Translations under genes and position numbers: made by a program
Assembly (NCBI GenBank): GCA_013695855.1
Contig: JACCZR010000098.1
Location: forward strand, 1 to 18,115
DNA length: 18,115 nucleotides
Direction of reading: 5' to 3'
From: Thermoleophilaceae bacterium
GTDB lineage: Bacteria; Actinomycetota; Thermoleophilia; Solirubrobacterales; Thermoleophilaceae
Notes under the pieces: generated by a model
What the model saw: the letters and a program-made list of their open reading frames with translations, nothing else
Database searches by the model: none
What the model was told of the DNA's origin: nothing
Shown: in pieces, positions 1 to 6,817 of the stretch
Numbering within the stretch: the stretch's first letter is position 1
Layout: each line of letters opens with the position of its first letter

Positions 1-184
1 GTACCGCGCAGCCCCGGCGGGCCCCCCAGCCGCGGCGCGGCGTAGACGTCGGCCCGCGCGCGCAGCGCATCCTCGATCTCCCCCCGCAGGTTCGCGCCCA
101 CGGCCACGTAGACACCCGCAGCCACCCCGATCACCGTGACCGCCACCGCCACGCCCGCGATGGCCGCGATGCGGGTTCTAAGGC

Positions 185-188
<4 letters not shown>
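1..188 (-). CDS. Sensor histidine kinase, N-terminal fragment (cut by window edge)
   Basis: Reading the minus strand from a GTG at 188-186 gives about 62 residues running off the window. A short basic N-terminus (SLRTRI) is followed by a hydrophobic helix of Ala, Val, Ile and Gly, then LRGEIEDALRARAD. This is the usual start of an OmpR-partner histidine kinase: first membrane helix entering a periplasmic sensor region. The GTG overlaps the TGA of the response-regulator gene in a GTGA junction, so the two are translationally coupled as a two-component pair. The catalytic HisKA and HATPase domains lie outside the window, so the assignment rests on the N-terminus plus context. The signal sensed cannot be told. 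Confidence 0.75.
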
Positions 189-859
<671 letters not shown>

Positions 860-954
860 CCCCTGATTGTGACTGCCATCGGGCCGGCTCGTGCGCCCCT
901 CCTACACCGGCCTTATGCGCCGGCACCCTCGCCTTTTCCGACCACCGCCCGCCC

Positions 955-960
955 TACTGT
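955..960 (+). promoter_or_regulatory. Candidate -10 element (TACTGT) for the helicase gene
   Basis: TACTGT fits the TAnnnT pattern and lies 10 nt before the ATG at 971. A transcript starting about 7 nt downstream would be almost leaderless, matching the lack of a Shine-Dalgarno there. No convincing -35 box was seen. Confidence 0.3.
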
Positions 961-970
961 GCCGCGGCCG

Positions 971-2608
971 ATGGAAGCAGCGAGCACCTTCTCCCTCTCT
1001 GCGGCCAGGGCGCCCTGGCCCGCAGCTCGGCCCCTGCGCGCATGGCAGCAGGAAGCTCTCGCACAGGTGCTCGAACGGCCCTCCGGCACCTTTCTCGCAT
1101 CGGCCACACCCGCCGCCGGGAAGACCACCTTCGGACTTCGCGTCGCACATGACCTCCTGGCACGGGGCTTGGTACGGCGCGTGTGTGTCGTGGCGCCGAC
1201 CGTCCACGTCTGCCGTCAATGGGCCGCGGCGGCCGCTGCATCGGGCATCGACATCGAGCCGGCCCGCGCGAACGCCGAGGGTCCCGAGCCCGCCGACGCC
1301 GAGGGCGTGGCCGTGACCTACGGGTCGGTCGCCGCAGATCCCGCGCTGCATGGGCGCATCGCCAAGGCGCGGAGCACTCTGCTCATCGCCGACGAGCCCC
1401 ACCACATGGGCGAGCTCGCCGCCTGGGGCATCGCCGCCGAGCGCGCCTTCGCTTCTGCTCGCCTGCGCCTGCTGTTGTCGGGCACGCCCTTCCGCTCCGA
1501 CAACACGGCCATCCCCTGGGTGGCCTACGACGAGCAGGGGATCAGCTCCGCGGACTTCTCGTACTCCTACACCGATGCCCTGGTCGACGGCGTCTGCCGG
1601 CCGATCACGTTTCTCGCCTACGGCGGCGAGATGGAGTGGGCCTCCGGCGGCCGTCGGCGGCGCTTTGACTTCGAGACCGTGCTGCCCCGGGCCGAGTCCG
1701 CCCGTCGGTTGCGCACGGCGCTCGACCCCGCCGGCGACTGGATCGGCGAGGTGTTGCGCGACGCCGACGCGCGGCTGAGCGAGGTCCGCGCCGAGCACCC
1801 GCCCGCCGGCGGCCTGGTGGTGGCGGCCGACAAGGAGCACGCAGCCGCCCTCGCGGCGCGGCTGGGCGCGATCACCGGCTCGCAACCGGCGGTCGTCACG
1901 TCTGACGATCCCGGCGCCTCCACCGCCATCGACCGCTTCGCGGCAGGCGATGAGCGCTGGCTGGTTTCGGTGCTGATGGTCAGCGAGGGCGTCGACGTGC
2001 CGCGCCTCCGCGTGGGCGTCTACGCCACCGCCGCGCGCACCGAGCTCTTCTTTCGCCAGGTGGTCGGGCGATTCGTGCGGCGTACGCCCTGGCCGCGGCG
2101 GCAGATGAGCTACCTGCTCCTCCCCGCCGACCCAGAGCTCAAGGTGCTCGCCGCGCGTGTGGAGGAGGAGCGCCGCCACGCCCTCGAGCTGCGTCCTGCC
2201 CTCGAAGAGCGCGACGCGCTGCTCGGTGAGCGCTCGGCCGACTCGGAGGGCTTCGTAGCGTTGTCCTCCAGCGCTCGCCTCGACGACGTGATCCGCTCCA
2301 CCACCAGCGAGGGCGACGCCCTGCACCTCTTCGCCGACGTGAGCAGCCCGGACTACTCGACACAGCACACCCCCGCCGCGCCCGACGTGGTCGAGCCCGA
2401 CGCTCCCGAGCCCACCCACGTCCGCCGGCGCAGGCTGCGCGAGAGGCGCTCGAACCTGGTGCGCGAGGTCGCGCGCAAGCGCCGGCAGAGCCACCGCGAG
2501 GTCAACGCCCGGACCAACCGCTCGGTTGGGCTGCGCTCGGTAGCCGACGCGACGGTGGAGCAGCTCGAGCGCTCGGTCGCCCGGCTCGAGCGCGAGCTGC
2601 GCCGGTGA
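971..2608 (+). CDS. Superfamily 2 DEAD/DEAH-box helicase
   Basis: 545 residues from the ATG at 971. The frame stays open further upstream, but that part is antisense to the response regulator. Motifs in order: Q-motif-like LRAWQQEAL (22-30), Walker A ATPAAGKT (45-52), DEPHH (141-145), motif III-like SGTPF (170-174) and motif VI QVVGRFVRR (363-371). This is a complete two-RecA-domain ATP-dependent nucleic-acid translocase resembling RadD/type III restriction-like SF2 enzymes. The C-terminal 80 residues are strongly charged (RRRRLRERRSN) and end in a Leu/Glu/Arg-rich probable coiled coil. No nuclease or methylase is adjacent, so a restriction role is not supported; DNA repair or RNA remodelling are both possible. 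It is monocistronic and convergent with the next gene. Confidence 0.88.
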   Translation: MEAASTFSLSAARAPWPAARPLRAWQQEALAQVLERPSGTFLASATPAAGKTTFGLRVAHDLLARGLVRRVCVVAPTVHVCRQWAAAAAASGIDIEPARANAEGPEPADAEGVAVTYGSVAADPALHGRIAKARSTLLIADEPHHMGELAAWGIAAERAFASARLRLLLSGTPFRSDNTAIPWVAYDEQGISSADFSYSYTDALVDGVCRPITFLAYGGEMEWASGGRRRRFDFETVLPRAESARRLRTALDPAGDWIGEVLRDADARLSEVRAEHPPAGGLVVAADKEHAAALAARLGAITGSQPAVVTSDDPGASTAIDRFAAGDERWLVSVLMVSEGVDVPRLRVGVYATAARTELFFRQVVGRFVRRTPWPRRQMSYLLLPADPELKVLAARVEEERRHALELRPALEERDALLGERSADSEGFVALSSSARLDDVIRSTTSEGDALHLFADVSSPDYSTQHTPAAPDVVEPDAPEPTHVRRRRLRERRSNLVREVARKRRQSHREVNARTNRSVGLRSVADATVEQLERSVARLERELRR

Positions 2609-2645
2609 CGAGTCGAGCGTGCGGTGCTCGCCCGACCAGCCGCCG

Positions 2646-2936
2646 CTAGCGCTCGACGGGCACGAGCAGGGGGGCCTCCTGCTCGGAGACGGCCTCGACG
2701 ACCTCTTCGGCTTCGAGCCCCGAGCCGTCCTCGTCGCCGCTGCAGATAACGCGAAACGCGCCGGTCCCGAGCTTGGGGTCAGGGCGGATCGGCAGGCCCT
2801 TGATCGTGTCCCAGCCAAGACGCTCGATCTCGAAGGGGTTCATCGCCACCGCGAGCGCCGGGTACTCGCAGTTGCTGTTGTGCTGCTCGATCGCCTTGAC
2901 GATCGCCTCGAGGTTCTTGGCCTCGGGCGAGCTCAC
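2646..2936 (-). CDS. Small conserved-looking protein of unknown function
   Basis: 96 residues. Its GTG start (2936-2934) overlaps the TGA of the epimerase gene in a GTGA junction, so it is translationally coupled to it. It has one run with the look of a folded core (MNPFEIERLGWDTIKGLPIR, about 32-51) and an acidic C-terminal third (SGDEDGSGLEAEEVVEAVSE). There is no membrane segment, signal peptide or recognisable catalytic motif. Two cysteines are present but not arranged as a metal site. High third-position GC and the overlap argue that it is a real gene. I do not recognise the family. Confidence 0.72.
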   Translation of the reverse strand: MSSPEAKNLEAIVKAIEQHNSNCEYPALAVAMNPFEIERLGWDTIKGLPIRPDPKLGTGAFRVICSGDEDGSGLEAEEVVEAVSEQEAPLLVPVER

Positions 2937-3883
2937 GAGGTCGAGCTCGGCGATCCGAGGGAGCTGGTGTAGTGCTCGACGGTGCGGGTCAGGCCCTCGC
3001 GCAACTCGACCTCGGGCTCCCAGCCGAGCAGGTCGCGAGCCCGCGCGATGTCGGGCTGACGCACCTGGGGATCGTCGACCGGTAGGGCCTCGAAGACGAT
3101 CTCCGAGCGCGATCCGGTCAGCTCGACCACTCGCTCGGCCATCTCGAGCAGCGTCATCTCACCCGGGTTGCCGATGTTCACCGGCTCGTGGACACCGGAC
3201 TCCTGCAGGGCGACCAACCCGCGAACAAGGTCCTCGACGTAGCAAAAGGACCTGGTCTGCGACCCGTCGCCGAATACGGTCACCGGCTTGTCGGCTACCG
3301 CCTGGCGCAGGAAGGTCGGCACCGCGCGGCCATCGTGGGGTCTCATCCTTGGGCCGTAGGTGTTGAAGATTCGCACGATGGCGGTGTCCACTCCCTGCTG
3401 GCGCAGGTACGCCATGCTCAGCGCCTCGGCGTAGCGCTTGGCTTCGTCGTAGACGCCGCGCGGGCCGATGGGGTTGACGTTGCCCCAGTAGGTCTCCGGC
3501 TGGGGGTGGACCAGCGGGTCGCCGTAGACCTCGGAGGTCGAGGCCAGCAGGAAGCGGGCCCGGTTCTTCTTGGCCAGGCCGAGCGTGTTGTGGGTGCCGT
3601 AGGCGCCCACCTTCAGCGTGTGCAGCGGCAGGCGCGCGTAGTCGATCGGGCTGGCCGGGGAGGCCATGTGGTAGACGAAGTCGATCGGCTCGTCGACCTC
3701 GTAGTGGTTGGTGATGTCTGCCATCTCGAAGCGAAAGTCGCCGCCGCGGATGTGGCTGATGTTGTTGAGCGACCCCGTCTCGAGGTTGTCCACGCAGATC
3801 ACGCGGTGGCCCTTGGCCAGCAGGTGATCGCACAGGTGCGAGCCGAGGAAGCCGGCGCCGCCGGTGACGAGTGAAGTCGGCAT
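2933..3883 (-). CDS. UDP-glucuronate decarboxylase-like NAD-dependent epimerase/dehydratase
   Basis: 316 residues from ATG 3883-3881; the open frame continues upstream but loses all homology. It is an extended short-chain dehydrogenase: NAD-binding GGAGFLG (8-14), adenosine-ribose acid D32, then HMASPASPIDY (72-82), STSEVYG (115-121), the catalytic Y145-x3-K149 pair and RIFNTYGPRM. HMASPAS, STSEVYGDP and the following YWGNVNPIGPR are hallmarks of UXS enzymes, which oxidise UDP-glucuronate at C4, decarboxylate it and re-reduce it to UDP-xylose in the cytosol. This would supply pentose for surface polysaccharide or glycosylation. A dTDP-glucose dehydratase or UDP-glucose epimerase is less likely given these motifs. 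No glycosyltransferase lies nearby. No good ribosome site precedes the ATG. Confidence 0.87.
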   Translation of the reverse strand: MPTSLVTGGAGFLGSHLCDHLLAKGHRVICVDNLETGSLNNISHIRGGDFRFEMADITNHYEVDEPIDFVYHMASPASPIDYARLPLHTLKVGAYGTHNTLGLAKKNRARFLLASTSEVYGDPLVHPQPETYWGNVNPIGPRGVYDEAKRYAEALSMAYLRQQGVDTAIVRIFNTYGPRMRPHDGRAVPTFLRQAVADKPVTVFGDGSQTRSFCYVEDLVRGLVALQESGVHEPVNIGNPGEMTLLEMAERVVELTGSRSEIVFEALPVDDPQVRQPDIARARDLLGWEPEVELREGLTRTVEHYTSSLGSPSSTS

Positions 3884-3955
3884 GGGGTGGACGGAGGTTA
3901 TCCCGACCGAAGCACGACCTAAAGGCCGCCACCTTGGCGCCGATATCTGACCTAT

Positions 3956-4475
3956 ATGCCCAAGAAGATCCACGACGGTTCCAGGCCTGCCCGCTCCGAC
4001 CGGCTGCGGGGCTGGTGGTTCAGGGGCGTAGATCAGGAGCCCCCTCCCCGGCGTGAGGAGCTCTCGAGCGCCGTACGCACCCACCTGGACGGAATGGCGG
4101 GCCACGCCCTGCGCATCGAGCGCGCGGCGATCAGCGACGGGGCCCGCATCCGCCGCGAGGCCCTCTCCACCGCCTCCAGCGTCGTAGGCCACGTGGAGCA
4201 GCTCGAGGCCCAGCTCGCGCTGATCGAGACCGAGTACTCGAAGATGCTCGGCGCCGTGCGCAACGAGCTGACCGAGCTTCGCGACCGCCTGGCCCAGGAG
4301 GCCCAACAGGCCGAGACGGCGGCCGCGAACCAGGATCCCGTGCTCATCCCGGTGGCTCCCGCTCAGGCTCCGCACCCCGCGAACGACAACGCGAACGGCA
4401 ACGGCCACGCAAAACGGCAACGGCCACGCAAACGGCAACGACCACGCCAACGGTCGCACCCTGACCGTCAGCTAG
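3956..4475 (+). CDS. Coiled-coil protein of unknown function, C-terminal repeat tail frameshifted
   Basis: From ATG 3956 the frame gives a basic start (PKKIHDGSRPARSDRL), then a long heptad-rich region from about residue 38 to 125 (AVRTHLDGMAGHALRIER, VEQLEAQLALIETEYSKML, ELTELRDRLAQEAQQAE) that should form a coiled coil, then a Pro/Ala linker. The tail starts as Asn/Gly/Asn/Gly/His/Ala and is built from 18-nt units. The first unit carries one extra A (AAAA at 4411-4414, where the next copy has AAA). As written, the frame runs to a TGA at 4520-4522 and encodes an Arg/Gln-rich tail. With one A removed it keeps the Asn/Gly/His repeat and ends at TAG 4473-4475, giving 172 residues and stopping 7 nt short of the convergent VOC remnant. 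I give the corrected end. Function is unknown; the ATG has no obvious ribosome site. Confidence 0.68.
4393..4451 (+). repeat. 18-nt in-gene tandem repeat, three units, one with a 1-nt insertion
   Basis: The unit AACGGCAACGGCCACGCA occurs about three times in a row. Unit one has an extra A at its end, unit two is exact, and unit three has one internal substitution and ends in C. In frame it encodes Asn-Gly-Asn-Gly-His-Ala. The AAAA/AAA difference between unit borders shifts the reading frame. Confidence 0.85.
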
Positions 4476-4482
4476 CGGGGCA

Positions 4483-4605
4483 CTACCCGGGCGGCTGGTG
4501 CAGGCCGAACGGCGAGCCCTGATCGTCTTGACAGAGCTTGAAGAAAGCCCTTCCACGCTCCGGATCTTCGACGCCGATCTCGAAGAAAGACACTTCGCCG
4601 CTCAT
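4483..4605 (-). pseudogene. VOC/glyoxalase-family protein, internally deleted remnant
   Basis: A 40-residue minus-strand frame from ATG 4605-4603 to TAG, with an AAGGGG ribosome site 4 nt ahead. The N-terminus MSGEVSFFEIGVEDPERGRA is how small vicinal-oxygen-chelate proteins of about 120 residues begin. The C-terminus CQDDQGSPFGLHQPPG is how the same family ends. About 80 residues that should separate them, including the metal-binding and beta-alpha-beta core, are absent. The join lies at Phe-Phe (TTCTTC in the coding sense), where a short direct repeat could have mediated a deletion. Such a product could not fold as a VOC domain. Either a decayed gene that kept its start, stop and ribosome site, or an assembly deletion. 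Confidence 0.72.
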
Positions 4606-4614
4606 CGCGTCCCC

Positions 4615-4642
4615 TTGTCGGATTCGTCGGGCACCATACGCT
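4615..4642 (+). promoter_or_regulatory. Candidate promoter for tRNA-Arg
   Basis: TTGTCG (4615-4620) and TACGCT (4637-4642) are spaced by 16 nt, close to a sigma-70 consensus. The -10 ends 9 nt before the tRNA 5' end. It overlaps the ribosome site of the divergent VOC remnant. Confidence 0.5.
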
Positions 4643-4651
4643 CGAAGTCAC

Positions 4652-4725
4652 GCCCCCGTAGCTCAGGTGGATAGAGCGGCTGCCTTCTAAGCAGCGGGTC
4701 CCAGGTTCGAGTCCTGGCGGGGGCA
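4652..4725 (+). tRNA. trnR-TCT: tRNA-Arg (anticodon TCT)
   Basis: 74 nt that fold fully as a cloverleaf: acceptor GCCCCCG/CGGGGGC (7 bp), D-stem GCTC/GAGC, anticodon stem GCTGC/GCAGC around the loop CTTCTAA, 5-nt variable loop GGGTC, T-stem CCAGG/CCTGG with loop TTCGAGT, discriminator A. The anticodon TCT reads AGA (and AGG by wobble), rare codons in so GC-rich a genome. CCA is not encoded. A protein-coding ATG begins only 2 nt after the 3' end. Confidence 0.97.
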
Positions 4726-4726
4726 T

Positions 4727-5326
4727 ATGGCCGCCCCCGCTCAAACCTCCAGCCCGTTTCGCTCCTTCGACCCGCGCACGGTGGGCGCGCGCGAGGCCCG
4801 CGCCTGGGAGACCTACTACCGCCACGAGTGGCTCGCCTTCCTCACCGCCTCGGTCGGGCTGGTGCGAGCGGCCTTCGGCATGAGCTGGCCGAAGACCCTG
4901 CTCGGGGCGTGGCTCGTCTTGCGCGCGAATCAGGTCTGGGCCCCCCAGCACGGCAACGACCCCGACGGCGCCCGGCGTCTCATGCGCCGCTTCTACTCGC
5001 TCCTCGCCGAGGAGAGTGGCTCATCGCTCGACCCCGGTCGCGCCGCGGAGCTCGAGGTGGAGTGGTGGCGAGTGCACCGCGAGCACCAATTCGGCAGGGG
5101 CCCGACCAAGGAGGAGCTTGTCGCCGCCGTGTGCGATCTCTACTCCTACTGCTACGAGGCAGAGCTCGAAGACGTGCGGCCCGCCGCCGCCCTGCGGGCC
5201 GACGCGATGGACGTCTCGGACCGTTGGGAGGCCGCCGGCCGCGATCCCGCGGACCCGCTCTTGGCGAACGGGCGCGCGCTGCTGGTCCGATCGTACGCGG
5301 CCCTCCTGGCCGCGGTGCACCGCTGA
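4727..5326 (+). CDS. Protein of unknown function, starting 2 nt after tRNA-Arg
   Basis: 199 residues, no signal peptide. The chain is rich in Trp, Tyr and Arg: a conserved-looking block at about 25-75 (ARAWETYYRHEWLAFL, SWPKTLLGAWLVLRANQVWA), a DPDGARRLMRRFYSLLAEE helix and a Glu-rich second half with ELEVEWWRVHREHQ. One stretch (about 34-66) is moderately hydrophobic but is not a clean membrane helix. The ATG at 4727 has no separate ribosome site; only the G-run of the tRNA acceptor stem precedes it. A GTG at 4781 is an alternative start. It is probably co-transcribed with the tRNA and released when the tRNA is processed. I do not recognise the family. Confidence 0.75.
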   Translation: MAAPAQTSSPFRSFDPRTVGAREARAWETYYRHEWLAFLTASVGLVRAAFGMSWPKTLLGAWLVLRANQVWAPQHGNDPDGARRLMRRFYSLLAEESGSSLDPGRAAELEVEWWRVHREHQFGRGPTKEELVAAVCDLYSYCYEAELEDVRPAAALRADAMDVSDRWEAAGRDPADPLLANGRALLVRSYAALLAAVHR

Positions 5327-5363
5327 GCTGTCCGACGCCGAGCAGCCTGGCGGTGGTGATCTA

Positions 5364-5383
5364 CGGACCCTAAGTGGGGTCCG
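5364..5383. terminator. Hairpin between convergent genes
   Basis: CGGACCC and GGGTCCG pair perfectly (7 bp) around a 6-nt loop, between the unknown 199-residue gene and the hydrolase, overlapping the hydrolase stop codon. No T-run follows on either strand, so it may slow polymerase or protect 3' ends rather than be a classic intrinsic terminator. Confidence 0.4.
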
Positions 5384-6404
5384 CCGCCGTCACCAGGCCG
5401 CGCCGCAGCCCATCGGCGGCCCGCAGCGCGCCAGCCCGACCACTCGACAACGCGGTGGTGTTGAGGTACCCGTGGAGCAGCGGCTCGCGCCGGAGCTCCG
5501 CCGCCACCCCGGCCTGATCCAGGCGCCGGGCGTAGGCTTCGCCCTCGTCGCGCAGAGGGTCGGCCAGGCTGACGGCCACGAACGCGCTAGGCAGGCCGCT
5601 CAGTTCCGCGGCGCGCAAGGGCGAGACCCGCAGATCCTCGCGCTCGGCGGGGTCGGGAACGTAGCGCTCGAACAGGTAGCGCATGCGCTCGGCGCCGAGG
5701 TAGAAGCCCTCAGCGTAAGTGCGGTAGCTCTCGTGGCGATCCGGGACGTCGCAGACCGGATAGAGCAGCCACTGGAACGCGGGCACGGGCAGCCCGGCGT
5801 CGCGAGCGTGCAGCGCCACGGCGGCAGCGAGGTTTGCGCCCGCGCTGTCACCGCCCACGGCTATCTCGCCGGTCCGAGCGCCGAAGCTCGCCGGGTGCTC
5901 GGCGGCCGCGAGGTAGGCGGCCAGGCAGTCGTCGAAGGCGGCGGGAAATACGTGCTCGGGGGCGAGCCGGTAGTCGACAGAGAGCACACGCACCCCCGCG
6001 CGATCGGCCACGGTGCGACAGGCGGCGTCGTGGCTGCGCACCGACCCCTGCACCCAGCCGCCGCCGTGAAAGAAGACGAGCAGGGGACCCGACGCCGCGG
6101 CGGCCTGAGGGACGTACAGCCGAGAAGGCACGCCGCCGGCGGTGAGGTCCTCGCAGACCACCGGCGTCGGCGGCGGCCGGCCCATCACCGCGCAACGGAT
6201 CTCGTTGACCCGCCGCGACTCGAGGTCCGATGGCGCGGGCCCGCCGATCTCGCTCAGCCGGGCGAGAGCCCACGCCTGTGGATCGAGCCCTGCAGCCGCG
6301 GGCGGTGGGCTGCCGGCCAGGGTCCGGAGAACGCCGTCAGGCAACTGAAGGATCAGGCGCGCGATCTGGGGCCCGGCGCGGTCGCGGAGGTCGGCAAAGG
6401 TCAC
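5370..6404 (-). CDS. Alpha/beta hydrolase, hormone-sensitive-lipase family (carboxylesterase)
   Basis: About 344 residues if started at GTG 6404-6402. The frame is open further upstream, but beyond about 6500 it translates the tRNA-Pro gene. The chain has the family's oxyanion-hole motif HGGGW, the nucleophile elbow GDSAG, the SVDYRLAPEHVFPAAFDD block, the acid Asp in the ADPLRDEG segment and the catalytic His in LLHGYLN, so the Ser-Asp-His triad is complete. Members hydrolyse short-chain acyl esters in the cytosol; the natural substrate cannot be told. The N-terminal 70 residues (ARLILQLPDGVLRTLAG) look like the usual cap. It stands alone downstream of tRNA-Pro on the same strand. The start is the weakest part of the call. 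Confidence 0.88.
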   Translation of the reverse strand: MTFADLRDRAGPQIARLILQLPDGVLRTLAGSPPPAAAGLDPQAWALARLSEIGGPAPSDLESRRVNEIRCAVMGRPPPTPVVCEDLTAGGVPSRLYVPQAAAASGPLLVFFHGGGWVQGSVRSHDAACRTVADRAGVRVLSVDYRLAPEHVFPAAFDDCLAAYLAAAEHPASFGARTGEIAVGGDSAGANLAAAVALHARDAGLPVPAFQWLLYPVCDVPDRHESYRTYAEGFYLGAERMRYLFERYVPDPAEREDLRVSPLRAAELSGLPSAFVAVSLADPLRDEGEAYARRLDQAGVAAELRREPLLHGYLNTTALSSGRAGALRAADGLRRGLVTAADPT

Positions 6405-6525
6405 CTCGGCTATCCGGTACTCCTCGAAGACGAGGGACCGACCGTAGTGCCAATATCCGTTGCCTCGGGCTGGTTCTCCACCATGAGCAGTGCGCCGTTC
6501 GTCAAGTCTCGGCCTTCCGAATTGA

Positions 6526-6602
6526 TCGGGGCGGCTGGATTCGAACCAGCGAAACCTCCCGCCCCCAAAGCGGGCGCTCTGACCAGGCTGAGCTACGCCC
6601 CG
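6526..6602 (-). tRNA. trnP-TGG: tRNA-Pro (anticodon TGG)
   Basis: The minus strand folds as a tRNA: acceptor CGGGGCG/CGCCCCG, D-stem GCTC/GAGC, anticodon stem CCCGC/GCGGG around TTTGGGG, T-stem GCTGG/CCAGC with loop TTCGAAT, discriminator A, 77 nt, CCA not encoded. The anticodon is TGG. The variable region between anticodon and T stems is AGGTTTC, 7 nt rather than the usual 5. All stems pair perfectly, so the gene is probably functional. Confidence 0.95.
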
Positions 6603-6609
6603 TAGCCCA

Positions 6610-6615
6610 AGTCTA
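6610..6615 (-). promoter_or_regulatory. Candidate -10 element (TAGACT) for tRNA-Pro
   Basis: On the minus strand TAGACT sits 7 nt before the tRNA 5' end, the right distance for a -10 box. No clear -35 was found. It also forms the right arm of a short AGTCT/AGACT inverted repeat. Confidence 0.42.
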
Positions 6616-6803
6616 AAGTCCAAGACTCCCGAAGGCAGTCCATCCACGCCTCGAGTCGCGCTCGGAACAAGGTATCCCCGACCGTGGCGGTCAGCACCCC
6701 GTACCGGCTCCTCCAGGTTCGCCCGGCGAGCCGATTGCTGCTGATGTCCGGGCAGTCGGGGGAGCAGACCGTTGGGCAATGCTTCGCCAGCCGCGGCCAA
6801 CGG

Positions 6804-6809
6804 TAGGGT
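6804..6809 (+). promoter_or_regulatory. Candidate -10 element (TAGGGT) for a leaderless DUF1015 operon
   Basis: TAGGGT fits TAnnnT and ends 8 nt before the GTG at 6818. Transcription would then start at or next to the start codon, giving a leaderless message, common in actinobacteria. No -35 at normal spacing was seen. Confidence 0.42.
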
Positions 6810-6817
6810 GAGCCGCC

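Noticed and set aside
971..2608. Helicase as part of a defence or restriction system
   Set aside because: Neighbours are a two-component system and a nucleotide-sugar gene; no nuclease, methylase or other defence partner is present.
902..2818. 638-codon open frame on the minus strand opposite the helicase
   Set aside because: It is a mirror frame typical of very GC-rich genes; its translation has no recognisable motifs while the plus strand shows all SF2 helicase motifs.
3884..4459. Upstream extension of the epimerase frame (total 508 codons)
   Set aside because: The Rossmann fold begins directly at ATG 3883; the extension lies antisense to the coiled-coil gene and looks non-coding.
5016..6605. 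529-codon plus-strand open frame opposite the hydrolase
   Set aside because: It is antisense to a complete HSL-family enzyme, and its C-terminal end is simply the translated reverse of tRNA-Pro.
6603..6800. Minus-strand frame upstream of tRNA-Pro with three closely spaced Cys (CPTVCSPDC) that might be an integrase or Fe-S remnant
   Set aside because: CX3CX3C fits no known cluster motif, no integrase residues are visible, and no duplicated tRNA 3' end (att site) was found.
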